Positions 17,780-26,268 of a DNA stretch of 44,484 nt are shown piece after piece. Made by a program: the position numbers and the translations under genes. Within the stretch, counting starts at the first letter, position 1. The number at the start of each line of letters is the position of its first letter. Where the stretch lies: contig JBLHKS010000040.1 of the NCBI GenBank assembly GCA_047620505.1, positions 1-44,484 of the forward strand, given 5' to 3'. This DNA is from JBLHKS01 sp047620505 (GTDB taxonomy: Bacteria; Verrucomicrobiota; Verrucomicrobiia; Verrucomicrobiales; DEV007). A model generated the notes under the pieces. The model ran no database searches, had not been told where the DNA came from, and saw only the letters and a program-made list of their open reading frames with translations.

Positions 17780-19201
17780 TCAGTAGGCCCCCGTTCCGCG
17801 GACCACAGCGAGGCCAGTCTTGCAGAGAATCTTGAAATCGAGCCACAGCGACCAGTTGTCGATGTAGCCAAGATCCAGCTCCATCGACTCTTCGAAGCTG
17901 AGGTTGCTGCGGCCGGAAACCTGCCAGAGCCCAGTCAATCCAGGCGGCATGCTGAGGCGGCGACGCTCGGCACGGCGGTACTCGGCGAACTCTTTTGTCT
18001 GCGGAGGACGCGGCCCGACCAGACTCATCTCGCCCTTCAGAATGTTGAAAAGCTGCGGCAGTTCATCGAGGCTCGTCCGTCGGAGAATTCGACCGATTCT
18101 GGTAACGCGAGGGTCTTTTCTGACTTTGGTCAAGCGAGGGTCGATCTCGTTCTCGTCCAGCAGCTGCTCACGACGGGATTCGGCGTCAACGGCCATGCTA
18201 CGAAATTTGTACATCGTGAATTGCCGTCCGTTTCGCCCGACTCGCGTCTGCGTAAAAATCACCGCGCCCTTTGAGCTGAGCTTGATCGTCAGAGCGATGA
18301 TTGCAAGAACCGGCGAAAATAAAACCACGAGAGCCAGCGCGCCGAGCCAATCAAAAACGCGTTTGAGCACCAGCTCAAGATCGCGCACCGGAAGCCGGCT
18401 GTAGGTCAAAAGCTGGAAACCGAACCACTCGTAAACGACCGGCCGAGCGGTGCCGCGATGAAGCGGGTCGAATTGTATCGTCGTCTCCACGCCTACCTCT
18501 TCGCAGTCGGAAATCAGCTGATGAAGCTCTTCCGAATGGCCAGTCAGGTCGAAAACACAGACTTCGTCGACGACCTCATCATCGAGAATTCTCCGCACAT
18601 CCGTAAGCCGACCGATCACTGGAATCCCGTCGACTTCCTCGCGCGAGTCAGCCGGATCTGGATTGATAAGGCCGTGAATCCTGATCCCCCAACCGCGATG
18701 CTCGCCAAGAATCGAAACAAACTCACGTGCCCGATCGCCAACACCGACAATCATGATCACACGATAATTCATCCCGCGCCGACGGAGGATCTGCAGAAGC
18801 CAACGAGCCCCCAACCGCGCGCCTAACAAACCCAGAAACGAAAGCCCGCTGAAGATCAGAACGACGCTCCGACTGAGGTCCACGATCTTCAGCATGAACG
18901 CGCCGAAGGCGAGAGCGATGATGCCGATCGCAACCGATTTGGCCAGCGGCCAGGCGATCAGGAAAAGCGTCGCCCGGCGTTTCGGACCGTAGAGGCCGTT
19001 GTTGTAAAAAAGGATGAGCCAGAACGGCAGAATGCAGGCCAGGAGCCGGAGATTCGCGCCCCAATCGATCTGGAACGGCTCCGCAAAAAACGGCTGCAAC
19101 GCGACGCGAATTCCCACCGCGAGAAAAAATGCGGACGCGATCACGACGGCATCGGTCGCGATCTGGAGCAGCTGAATGGTTCTGGCGTGCTGCTTGAGCA
19201 T
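17780..19201 (-). CDS. polyprenyl-phosphate sugar-phosphate transferase (WbaP/WcaJ-type)
   Basis: 473 residues. Starts exopolysaccharide repeat units by moving a sugar-1-phosphate from a nucleotide sugar to the lipid carrier at the inner membrane. Order: four N-terminal membrane helices (to about residue 120), a Rossmann-like domain (VIMIVGVGDRAREFV), one membrane segment (FDWLGALALVVLFSPVLA), then the catalytic domain with TMYKFRSM, RRTSLDELPQLFNIL, SLVGPRPP and PGLTGLWQVSGRS. The C-terminus (CKTGLAVVRGTGAY) is typical. It lies 6 bases after the GT2 gene, so the two are probably co-translated. Confidence 0.95.
   Translation of the reverse strand: MLKQHARTIQLLQIATDAVVIASAFFLAVGIRVALQPFFAEPFQIDWGANLRLLACILPFWLILFYNNGLYGPKRRATLFLIAWPLAKSVAIGIIALAFGAFMLKIVDLSRSVVLIFSGLSFLGLLGARLGARWLLQILRRRGMNYRVIMIVGVGDRAREFVSILGEHRGWGIRIHGLINPDPADSREEVDGIPVIGRLTDVRRILDDEVVDEVCVFDLTGHSEELHQLISDCEEVGVETTIQFDPLHRGTARPVVYEWFGFQLLTYSRLPVRDLELVLKRVFDWLGALALVVLFSPVLAIIALTIKLSSKGAVIFTQTRVGRNGRQFTMYKFRSMAVDAESRREQLLDENEIDPRLTKVRKDPRVTRIGRILRRTSLDELPQLFNILKGEMSLVGPRPPQTKEFAEYRRAERRRLSMPPGLTGLWQVSGRSNLSFEESMELDLGYIDNWSLWLDFKILCKTGLAVVRGTGAY
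18159..18168. repeat. AGCAGCTGCT palindrome, 10-bp form
   Basis: Exact decamer. Encodes Glu-Gln-Leu-Leu in the sugar transferase. Confidence 0.96.
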
Positions 19202-19207
19202 GGTAAT

Positions 19208-20212
19208 TTAGAAAGATTCGCGACGTCCGGTTTTTTGCAGCATCAAGCGGACAAATCCGATTGGAACGCCGACTGCGAAAGCCAACGAGCGAAGAAAAAG
19301 GAAACCTGGCGACAGCAGCGCGATCAGCGGGTCTCGCCGAAAAAGGCTCAGGACGAAAGGCACTGTCGTGAGCAAAAACGCAGCCGGAGCCAGCCCAAGC
19401 GACCACGCCGGCCAGGAAAACAGCAGCATCCCCGCCGGAGCGATTGCAAACGCGTAAAGCAACAGGATCTGGATTTTCAGCGTCTGCGGCGTGTGCGAAT
19501 CGCGGACCATTTTTCCCGGGTGCCGATTGTAAAGCACCGAACGCCAAACCGCGTTCTTGTACTTCCGGCTGAGGTAGGTCGAAAGCTGAGCAGGATGCTG
19601 ATGAAAAACGAACGCGTCCGGGCAGAACACGAGTTTGTGTCCGGCGCGGGCGAGCTGATACGAAAAATCCGTATCCTCAGCAGCTGCTGCGCCGAATTCA
19701 TCGCAAAACCCACCGAATTCATCGAAAACGGACTTCCGATACGCGGCCGAAGAAGTGTCGACAAAATCCACGAATTCGTCCTTCGCGAGGATCTGATATT
19801 TCTGCTCGTACTCGAGCTGAGCGAACCGCGCCGTCCATTCAGGCTGCTTGCAATCGTAAAGCCCGCGCGTCCCGGAAATCTCCGGATCATCCAGCGGCTC
19901 CGTGAGTTTTTCGATCCAATCCGGCTTCGGCTCGCAGTCCGCGTCCGTAAAAAGCAGGATCTCCCCGCGCGCCTGTTTCGCGCCCAGATTCCGAGCAGCT
20001 GCTGGCCCGCGACCTTCGCCTTCAACCAGTTTCACCGCAAAATCGCCAACGACCGAAACCGTCTCGTCGGTCGATTTATCGTTAACCACGATGACTTCGT
20101 ACAACTCGGCACCAACGCTCTGCGCCGCCAAAGCCTTAAGGCAGGCGCCGATTACGTTTTCACCATTTCGGACTGGGATGACGACCGAAAACCGGGGAGG
20201 AAATTCGTCCAT
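19208..20212 (-). CDS. family 2 glycosyltransferase, membrane-associated
   Basis: About 334 residues from the ATG at 20212 (MDEFPPRFSVVIP); upstream in-frame starts exist, but they extend into the divergent promoter gap. GT-A fold motifs: SVVIPVRNGENVIGACLKAL, EVIVVNDKSTDETVSVV, and the metal-binding FTDADCEPKPDW. The C-terminal third has hydrophobic stretches (LLYAFAIAPAGMLLFSW, LAPAAFLLTTVPFVLSLF) that are likely membrane helices. It probably adds a sugar to the exopolysaccharide lipid intermediate. Two exact palindromes lie only 315 bases apart in it, the closest pair in the window. Confidence 0.92.
   Translation of the reverse strand: MDEFPPRFSVVIPVRNGENVIGACLKALAAQSVGAELYEVIVVNDKSTDETVSVVGDFAVKLVEGEGRGPAAARNLGAKQARGEILLFTDADCEPKPDWIEKLTEPLDDPEISGTRGLYDCKQPEWTARFAQLEYEQKYQILAKDEFVDFVDTSSAAYRKSVFDEFGGFCDEFGAAAAEDTDFSYQLARAGHKLVFCPDAFVFHQHPAQLSTYLSRKYKNAVWRSVLYNRHPGKMVRDSHTPQTLKIQILLLYAFAIAPAGMLLFSWPAWSLGLAPAAFLLTTVPFVLSLFRRDPLIALLSPGFLFLRSLAFAVGVPIGFVRLMLQKTGRRESF
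19678..19689. repeat. AGCAGCTGCT palindrome, 12-bp form
   Basis: CAGCAGCTGCTG. Encodes Ala-Ala-Ala in the GT2 gene. Confidence 0.97.
19994..20003. repeat. AGCAGCTGCT palindrome, 10-bp form
   Basis: Exact decamer. Encodes Ala-Ala-Ala in the GT2 gene (GPAAARN). Confidence 0.96.
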
Positions 20213-20344
20213 GCTGCTAACCATCATAGCGGTGGAAGCGGAGACACCCGTTGTCAAGCCACTTGCAAAATCGCCCTCCTCAGGGAAGATCGCAGGCGGC
20301 ATCTCCTCTTCAAATCTCCGAAAGGCGATTTGAACCAACCAACG

Positions 20345-21886
20345 ATGAATTTATCTGAACTGATCCAGATCTGCTGGGCGAAGCGGGTTCAAATCCTGAT
20401 CGTCACCGCGATCGGCGGCGTCCTGACTTTCATCATCGGCACCCAACTCGTTAGCTACGAGGCGTCCGCGACGCTCCACATCCGTCCGCTTGGCGAAGTC
20501 TCGGAGACCAACCTCGGCACGGCGAACGTCGGCCTGACTTATTCGCCTCAGATGGACAAGCTGGCGACTCACGGCCGGACTTACATGAAGCTGATCAAGA
20601 GCCGGCGAATCATGGAGGAAGTCGTTGAACGTTTGGAGCTCGCCAAACTTTATGAAGGCGGAGGCGGGTTCGCCGATAAGGTAAAGCAGCCGCTGCGATT
20701 CCTTTTTTACGGTCGGGTTCCAGCTACCGAGTGGACCCCGACCGATTTGGCGATTTACGAAGTCACGCGGCGCACTCAGGTCAATCTGATCACGCTCAGC
20801 AACATGATCGAGATCACCTACCGCGATAAAAACGCAGATCGCGCGACTCGAATCGTGAACGAAATCACCGAGGTTTTTAAGGCGTATAGCCAAGAGCGAA
20901 GTTCGCATTCTGCCCACGAAACCGGTGAGCATTTGATCGCTCAGATCGAAGCGATTCGTGGAGAACTCAAGCTCTGGCGCGAGCGGCTGAATAAAGCGAA
21001 CGAATCTCACGGCTTCCATATTTATTCCGACGCGGAGTTGGAGCGAGAACGTCAGCGTCTGCTGATAAGCCTGAGCGTGCTGCGCGATCGACTGGAAGAG
21101 AACAACCACGTTCAGGCGATGAACGACGCAAAGCTTTCGAAGCTTGACGCACAGCTGGCGGAGTTTCCCGAGGAATTAAAGGTGGCGACAACGGTAACTG
21201 CGAATCCTGCGATCCAGAAATTGAAGGAGTCGCTCATTCTCGCCGAAGCGACTTTGCAGACCCAGATTATCGACTTTCTGGAAGGCAGTTCTCAAGTTAA
21301 GGCGGCTCAGGCTCAAGTGGACATTATCAAGAAGACGATTGAAGAAGAGGCGGCGACGATTCTCTCTCAAGAGACGGTCCAGCTTGATCCCGTTCGTCAG
21401 GCGCTCCTGCAGGCGTACGTAACGCTTCAGGTCGACACCGAAGCCTTACCAATGGCCGGAGAATCGCTTGCCGCGAGACTCGAAGCGCTTGGCAAGACTA
21501 CCGAGCGATTCGAAGAAGCGATCACTGAAATCGGGCAGATCACGCGGACGATCGGTTCGCTGCTTGCGACCGAATCGCGGATGATTTCGCTGGTGGAAGT
21601 CGCCAAGGCTGTCGAAGCCGCCGCTCTGAATGAAGTCGAGGTGATCGACGCGGCGAGAATTCCGCGTTACCCGAATCTGAAGAACGCGCCGCTCGCTGCC
21701 TACGTGGTTCTGGGTGCGATCGCGGCCTTCGTGCTTGCAGCCGGAAGTGTGGTCTGGCGCAGTCAGAAAAAGCCGGCGACCGCGCCAGCAGCTGCTGAGG
21801 AAAAACCGAAAACGAAGAGCCCCACAAAACGGGCCTCCCGCAAATCGGCAAGTCGAAGTAATCCTGACGGAACCCGAATTCGTTAG
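20345..21886 (+). CDS. Wzz/GumC-type polysaccharide chain-length protein without kinase domain
   Basis: 513 residues from the ATG at 20345 (MNLSELIQICWAKRV). A membrane helix (ILIVTAIGGVLTFIIGTQLV) is followed by a periplasmic part of about 400 residues with long coiled-coil stretches (residues 190-330). A family-type motif (AARIPRYPNLKNAPL) comes next, then a second membrane helix (AAYVVLGAIAAFVLAAGS). The 45-residue tail is rich in Ala, Lys and Arg and lacks the BY-kinase Walker motifs. It is expected to set polymer length or help export with the adjacent sugar transferase and GT2. It is divergent from them across about 130 bases, so one promoter region probably drives both. Its TAG stop overlaps the TAA stop of the DUF2017 gene on the other strand. 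Confidence 0.92.
   Translation: MNLSELIQICWAKRVQILIVTAIGGVLTFIIGTQLVSYEASATLHIRPLGEVSETNLGTANVGLTYSPQMDKLATHGRTYMKLIKSRRIMEEVVERLELAKLYEGGGGFADKVKQPLRFLFYGRVPATEWTPTDLAIYEVTRRTQVNLITLSNMIEITYRDKNADRATRIVNEITEVFKAYSQERSSHSAHETGEHLIAQIEAIRGELKLWRERLNKANESHGFHIYSDAELERERQRLLISLSVLRDRLEENNHVQAMNDAKLSKLDAQLAEFPEELKVATTVTANPAIQKLKESLILAEATLQTQIIDFLEGSSQVKAAQAQVDIIKKTIEEEAATILSQETVQLDPVRQALLQAYVTLQVDTEALPMAGESLAARLEALGKTTERFEEAITEIGQITRTIGSLLATESRMISLVEVAKAVEAAALNEVEVIDAARIPRYPNLKNAPLAAYVVLGAIAAFVLAAGSVVWRSQKKPATAPAAAEEKPKTKSPTKRASRKSASRSNPDGTRIR
21786..21797. repeat. AGCAGCTGCT palindrome, 12-bp form
   Basis: CAGCAGCTGCTG. Encodes Ala-Ala-Ala in the cytoplasmic tail of the Wzz-like protein. Confidence 0.97.
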
Positions 21887-22398
21887 TCGATTTCCATCAT
21901 CGACGTCAGGATCATCTCCTGAATCGCGGCGAAAAACCGGTTTCTCATGATCAATCGCATGGCTTCTTCACTGAGTTCGGTTGGCTCGGTCTCGCCGCTG
22001 AAAAACTCCTGTTCAACCCGGCTCAAATCGTGATCCTCGTTCATGATCAATCGAGCCTGATTCAAGACCTGATACCAGACTTCCGCGTCCTCCTTTGAGA
22101 CGTCGACGCGGCGAAGAATGCCGATTTCCTCTTCTTCGTACTCCTCAGCCATTCCAATCGCATGCGCTACTTTTGCGATCGAATCCGTGAACTGAGATTC
22201 CAGCTCCGGAACGACAAATTCCCGCCAGTCCGCAACGAGATCCGTCTCATCTTCTCCGGTAGGATCCGGAAGAATCCGCTTTCGGCCCTTCTCCGATCTG
22301 TTGAAGTCGGCCATTCCGGGCAACTCGTTGAGCATCGTCCACTCGGCCGGGCCGATTTCGTTCAGGCTCCACTGCTCATCACCAATTGAAATTCGCAT
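21883..22398 (-). CDS. DUF2017-like protein downstream of clpS
   Basis: 171 residues, acidic and largely helical. The sequence and position match the DUF2017 proteins that follow clpS in actinobacteria; the identification is from pattern and context, not from an alignment. Features: an N-terminal beta segment (MRISIGDEQWSLNEIGPAEW), an acidic middle with EEYEEEEIGILRRVDVS, and a long C-terminal helix (EEAMRLIMRNRFFAAIQEMI). The gene starts 8 bases after clpS. The role is unknown; its constant neighbour suggests a part in ClpS-dependent proteolysis. Confidence 0.7.
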   Translation of the reverse strand: MRISIGDEQWSLNEIGPAEWTMLNELPGMADFNRSEKGRKRILPDPTGEDETDLVADWREFVVPELESQFTDSIAKVAHAIGMAEEYEEEEIGILRRVDVSKEDAEVWYQVLNQARLIMNEDHDLSRVEQEFFSGETEPTELSEEAMRLIMRNRFFAAIQEMILTSMMEID

Positions 22399-22406
22399 CT
22401 TGATCG

Positions 22407-22718
22407 TTATTCGGCTTTGTGCAGTTGCGCCAGCAGCTGGTAGGCTTGGAGTTGTTGGACATAGAATTCGGCTTTCTCACGTTCACCGGTCCAGACAATC
22501 GATTTACCATGTTCGTGAACTTCGAGCATCATTCCAGTCGCTTTCTCTTCGGAATAACCAAAAACGCGGCGCAAAACGAGGGTCACAAAGCCCATGTAAT
22601 TCACAGGATCGTCGTAAATAATCACGTTCCACGGAATGTCGAGCTCGTCATCGGTTTTGGACTCGATGACAACATCGGTTCCGGTTCCAGTTCCAGGTTT
22701 ATCAATCGTAATCGGCAC
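22407..22718 (-). CDS. clpS: ATP-dependent Clp protease adaptor
   Basis: 103 residues. Delivers N-end-rule substrates to the ClpAP or ClpCP protease. The core is clear: WNVIIYDDPVNYMGFVTLVL with the acidic residues that bind the substrate amino terminus, then FGYSEEKATGMMLEVHEHGK with the histidine of the pocket, and GEREKAEFYVQQLQAYQLLA. The form is closer to actinobacterial ClpS than to the E. coli protein. It lies 11 bases after a gene of unknown function and 8 bases before the DUF2017-like gene. A one-mismatch palindrome (AGCAGCTGGT) is at 22432. Confidence 0.93.
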   Translation of the reverse strand: MPITIDKPGTGTGTDVVIESKTDDELDIPWNVIIYDDPVNYMGFVTLVLRRVFGYSEEKATGMMLEVHEHGKSIVWTGEREKAEFYVQQLQAYQLLAQLHKAE

Positions 22719-22729
22719 GGCGGGAAGAT

Positions 22730-23362
22730 TTAAGCGGTTCCACGCGGTTGAAAAGGGCTTTGACCACCGGATTGCAACCAGCCCGGCATCCGCGCGGCGA
22801 GATCCGGCGTCAGGCGCTCAAATTCTGCTTTCCAATCGGCATTATTAGAAACTCCGCGCCATTCGAGGCAGAGGTAAGCGGTCAGCATCGCGTTAACAGA
22901 AAGGTTAAAGAGCGTGGCTTGAAGCGCAAAGACGCTGGCCGCATGCCCGGAACAGGCACCGCTCTCGATCTGTCGGCTGAACTTCGAAATGGGCTCGACC
23001 TGCCGAGCTCCGTTGTTTTTGAGCAACAGCGCCTTCCCGGCCGCGACGCTCCGGATCCGAGCTTCGTCAGCCAGCAGCTGCTGGTCGAAATCCGCGTCCA
23101 GCTGGGTGAGTTCGCGAATCCCGATTCCGCCAGCGCAGTCTTTCCGCGCTTTAACGAGGTGCTTCGCGACTCGCTCACTGAATTCGCCATCGATCCAGCC
23201 CTTCCAGTCCCCTGCCCCGCCGTCGAAAAGGATCGGCCCCGTCGCCTCAACTCCGAGCAACGCGATGTCGACCGAGCGCCACAATTCTTCGGGCAAGCTC
23301 GATTGGCCCAGGGAGTAAATTTCCGGTTCCGGCTCAGGCGGCTGGTAAATGTGAAGCTGCAT
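22730..23362 (-). CDS. protein of unknown function upstream of clpS
   Basis: 210 residues; I do not recognise the family. There is no signal peptide. Visible features: a Pro/Glu-rich N-terminus (QPPEPEPEIYSLGQ), a helical middle containing the palindrome-encoded Gln-Gln-Leu-Leu, a moderately hydrophobic stretch (ASVFALQATLFNLSVNAML) that could be buried or membrane-associated, and two cysteines. Spacing of 11 bases to clpS indicates one transcript with clpS and the DUF2017-like gene. Confidence 0.65.
   Translation of the reverse strand: MQLHIYQPPEPEPEIYSLGQSSLPEELWRSVDIALLGVEATGPILFDGGAGDWKGWIDGEFSERVAKHLVKARKDCAGGIGIRELTQLDADFDQQLLADEARIRSVAAGKALLLKNNGARQVEPISKFSRQIESGACSGHAASVFALQATLFNLSVNAMLTAYLCLEWRGVSNNADWKAEFERLTPDLAARMPGWLQSGGQSPFQPRGTA
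23071..23084. repeat. AGCAGCTGCT palindrome, 14-bp form
   Basis: CCAGCAGCTGCTGG. Encodes Gln-Gln-Leu-Leu in the unknown gene upstream of clpS. Confidence 0.97.
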
Positions 23363-23469
23363 GGTTGATTTTGACGGCCCAACCTAGCCGGGCTTCGCAG
23401 AAATTCACGTGAGATCTAATTTTTGATATCCGCAATCCCACCGAATCCCAGCTGAGGACCGCACAACCT

Positions 23470-23907
23470 TCAAGGAGGGGAAATTCCAGCCGGATTGTAA
23501 GTCAAAAGACCGCCGTCCAAGATCAAATACTGCATCGCGCTCTGCTTGGCGGGCTCATCGATTCCTTTGAGCGAAAAGTGAGCGCCATCAAAAACGCCAC
23601 CATCGTTTACCGTCGCGCCAGCGATCACATTGTCCACGGTCGCCTCGATATCCCCATCGACGTAGAAACTCAGCCCCGCGGTCTCGCCTCCCATGAAAAC
23701 GCTCGTAAGCGCCTGCGCATTTCGTTGATCGCGGACCTTGTCGGCCCCTTCCTTCTTGATCGAGCCAAAACTGATGACCGCAATCGAGCTAATGATGCCA
23801 ATAATGGAAATCACGATAAGCATTTCGACGAGCGACATCCCACGAGTTCGAGGCGCGGAGGCAGCGTTGGCTGAAATGGAAGATGCGGAAGAGGAGAATC
23901 GATTCAC
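23470..23907 (-). CDS. type II secretion / type IV pilin-like pseudopilin
   Basis: 145 residues. A 23-residue Ser/Ala-rich leader ends in TRG, followed by MSLVEMLIVISIIGIISSIAVI: a prepilin peptidase site (after Gly23), glutamate at position 5 of the mature protein, and the hydrophobic assembly helix. The remaining 95 residues form a small globular domain. No other pilus or secretion genes are adjacent, so it would be processed and assembled by machinery encoded elsewhere. Lone pseudopilins are frequent in verrucomicrobia and planctomycetes. It is divergent from the P-loop ATPase gene across an AT-rich gap. Confidence 0.9.
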   Translation of the reverse strand: MNRFSSSASSISANAASAPRTRGMSLVEMLIVISIIGIISSIAVISFGSIKKEGADKVRDQRNAQALTSVFMGGETAGLSFYVDGDIEATVDNVIAGATVNDGGVFDGAHFSLKGIDEPAKQSAMQYLILDGGLLTYNPAGISPP

Positions 23908-24188
23908 GGATCTCTTAGGGAAGGCGCTTTATAAATTCAATGATAATTATCATAACAATAATAACATTTTCAACAAGGAAATGATGAAGATTTCCAGATA
24001 ACCAAGCAAAAAATCACAGAAAAGCTCGTATATTTTTGAAAATATGATTTTTATAAACGCGAAAAGTTGCAATCTTGCGTCATTCCTCGTAACAAAGACA
24101 TCGAGTCCTTTTTGGGACTGCCGCACAAACAGTCAGCCGATTTCCACACTCGAAATTTTCACTCTCTTCTCAAAATTTCTCTCCACTC
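23908..24188. promoter_or_regulatory. AT-rich divergent intergenic region with ATGATAATTATCAT palindrome
   Basis: About 280 bases, much richer in A and T than the rest of the window, between the divergent pseudopilin and ATPase genes. A perfect 14-base palindrome lies at 23940-23953, followed by repeated ATAAT/AATAA elements. It resembles the centre of Fur-family operators (GATAAT-type half sites), but could equally be a different operator or simple promoter DNA. A small inverted repeat (AGTCC and GGACT) is at 24104-24119. No open frame here looks coding. Confidence 0.5.
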
Positions 24189-26255
24189 ATGAATCCATTC
24201 GACGACGATATCTTCGCCGAAGGCGCCCCAGGTGCCGGCGGCATCCATGAAGAAGTGCTCGATGCGCTAGCCTCAACGGCTCGCGAACTTGAACAAGTTG
24301 GCTCGGGCGATCAACCCGAGATTCAGGCTTACGGCCGCACCGTCCTTCTTCTCGCTCCACGCGCCGGATTTGGCAAGAGCCACCTCCTTTCCCGCCTCGC
24401 CGAGCGGCTTCAGGAAAAAGCGCTCTTCGTCCCGCTGCATTTCGAGCCCGAATTGCCAATCACCTGGACGCGACTCGCGACGAATTTCTGCAGCCTGCTT
24501 CAAGCCCGGCTCAACCCGCGAGACTCGAAATTGACGCTTCTGGACGAGGTTTCTCGATTTTTCTTCAGCCAGTTGGTCATTCTCGGCATGCAACGCGGAC
24601 TCGTCGAGACCGACGACAAGGCGCGGTCGATGGAATACGTTTACGACAATTTTCGCGATCTATTCGATCCGGAATCGGGCGATCTCAGCCGCGCCGAGTG
24701 GTTTCGGGAAGCTTACGAACAGTTGATCGAATCGCTCTTGGGTGAAATGGCCAACACGTTCGCGATCGACGAAGCCGCCACGAAATTCTGGGGCCGGACG
24801 TTTTACGATTACACCTATCCTAAGAATCCTTCGCCCAAAGCCCGCGCCAACGCGCTGCGCTGGGCTCTCGGCGTTGCCGACGAAAACATCGCGGCTCCGG
24901 AAAACGAGCACACCTACAAACGTCATTTTATCGATCTGGCGCAAATCGCTTCAGCCGCCAACCCGCTCATTTTCGTGGTCGATCACCTCGACGGCTTTCA
25001 CGGAAATCAGGAAGCGGGGATGCGAATCGCCCATTTTCTCGCGGAAATCGCCCGTTCTGCGCCGAGGAGCATGACGGTTCTTTCGACCAATCAGGAAGTC
25101 TGGAACTCGATGTTTGCCGAGGCGATTCCGACCGCGATCGAGGACCGACTAACCTGGGACAAGCGCCAGCTGGAGCCTCTCGCCCTTCCAGAAGCCGAGC
25201 GCTTGATTCAACATCGGCTCGCGATATCGGGCGTCTCGCCCCACCTCACTCCAGGGTTTCTCACCAGCCTGAATCTCGGCCAGGTCGCCGCAAACGCGCG
25301 CGAAAGCACCTTCACGCCGCGCACCTTGATTCGTTATGCCCGCCGGATGTGGGATCGCTACGAATCTCAAGCCGTTGAAGCCGATCCTGAAGCCGCGGCG
25401 AAGACCGTTCAGTTTCCAGCGGCCGGAGCCGCGACGCCCGCGCCCCCAGCGCCAAAACCCGCTCCCGAACCCGAGCAAACGACCGTAAAACCGCTTCACC
25501 CGCCCGTAGCAGCTGCTGGCGGACCGCCGCCGACGCCCGAGGAAACTCGCGAACGTCTCAAGGCCGTGGCTGAGGCAATTCGTCAGCAAAGCGCCCCTCC
25601 ACGCGGTGATTCTGCGCCGGACCGGCTCGTCCAGACTCAGAGCATCGCGACCGGGACCGATCCGGGTTTCATTCCGGGCACCCTGCCGGCTACTTTTCAA
25701 GAATTCCGCCTCAAGCACCTTGAAGGCGATGGCCCGAAAATCGACCCGGATCGCCTGCGCGAACTTGTCTTTGCTGTTGGCGAGCACTTTCCGGCAGTCA
25801 CCCAGGACGGCGCTGATCCGACAGCCGACCCCAAGGGCTCAACGCTGATCTGGCGGGCTCAGGGCCGCGAGATTTTCCTCGGATTCGCCGCTCAATCGAA
25901 TTATCGATTCTGGCAGGAAATGATCGGCGCTGGCCAGGAACGCGCGCGCAAACTCGGGCCCGAACCCAAGCTCAAGCTCGTCGTCTTTTCGCCAAAAACA
26001 GAGCCGTTTCCAATGGCTCGGCTGTTCGTTTCGCGCGACCAGGCGCAGGAAGTCAGCAAGCTCGTCGATCGGATTGAAATGGACGAAGATCTGATCGCCA
26101 GCCTCTACGCCGCCGGCGATTTGATCCGCGATCAGCGCAATGGCAAGATTCCGTTCACCTCAGCCCAGATCTTCGGGTTTGTGGCGACAGAGCTGGATTA
26201 TTTCTGGCGACGCGTGACGAGATTAGGCGGTGCTGAAAATCGCGCAGCTGGTTAG
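24189..26255 (+). CDS. large P-loop ATPase of unknown family
   Basis: 688 residues, not a family I can name. The N-terminal half is an AAA/STAND-like ATPase: Walker A APRAGFGKS (residues 56-64), Walker B-like VVDHLD (263-268), a possible sensor STNQEVWN, and a helical lid ending in FTPRTLIRYARRMWDRY. A linker of about 100 residues rich in Pro and Ala follows. The C-terminal 180 residues form an alpha/beta domain (LIWRAQGREIFLGFAA, then KLKLVVFSPKTEPF). The layout (ATPase, linker, effector-like C-terminus) recalls conflict or DNA-transaction ATPases, but no catalytic residues are evident in the C-terminus. It is probably cytoplasmic. It is followed by a small membrane-protein gene. Confidence 0.8.
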   Translation: MNPFDDDIFAEGAPGAGGIHEEVLDALASTARELEQVGSGDQPEIQAYGRTVLLLAPRAGFGKSHLLSRLAERLQEKALFVPLHFEPELPITWTRLATNFCSLLQARLNPRDSKLTLLDEVSRFFFSQLVILGMQRGLVETDDKARSMEYVYDNFRDLFDPESGDLSRAEWFREAYEQLIESLLGEMANTFAIDEAATKFWGRTFYDYTYPKNPSPKARANALRWALGVADENIAAPENEHTYKRHFIDLAQIASAANPLIFVVDHLDGFHGNQEAGMRIAHFLAEIARSAPRSMTVLSTNQEVWNSMFAEAIPTAIEDRLTWDKRQLEPLALPEAERLIQHRLAISGVSPHLTPGFLTSLNLGQVAANARESTFTPRTLIRYARRMWDRYESQAVEADPEAAAKTVQFPAAGAATPAPPAPKPAPEPEQTTVKPLHPPVAAAGGPPPTPEETRERLKAVAEAIRQQSAPPRGDSAPDRLVQTQSIATGTDPGFIPGTLPATFQEFRLKHLEGDGPKIDPDRLRELVFAVGEHFPAVTQDGADPTADPKGSTLIWRAQGREIFLGFAAQSNYRFWQEMIGAGQERARKLGPEPKLKLVVFSPKTEPFPMARLFVSRDQAQEVSKLVDRIEMDEDLIASLYAAGDLIRDQRNGKIPFTSAQIFGFVATELDYFWRRVTRLGGAENRAAG
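25508..25517. repeat. AGCAGCTGCT palindrome, 10-bp form
   Basis: Exact decamer in the Pro/Ala linker of the ATPase gene, read as Ala-Ala-Ala. Confidence 0.96.
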
Positions 26256-26268
26256 CAGAATCGGCAGA

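Noticed and set aside
20380..20400. GGTTCAAATCC resembling a tRNA T-loop
   Set aside because: It lies inside the N-terminal membrane helix of the Wzz-like gene, and no acceptor or anticodon stem can be folded around it. The similar strings at 11383 and 28460 also lie inside genes.
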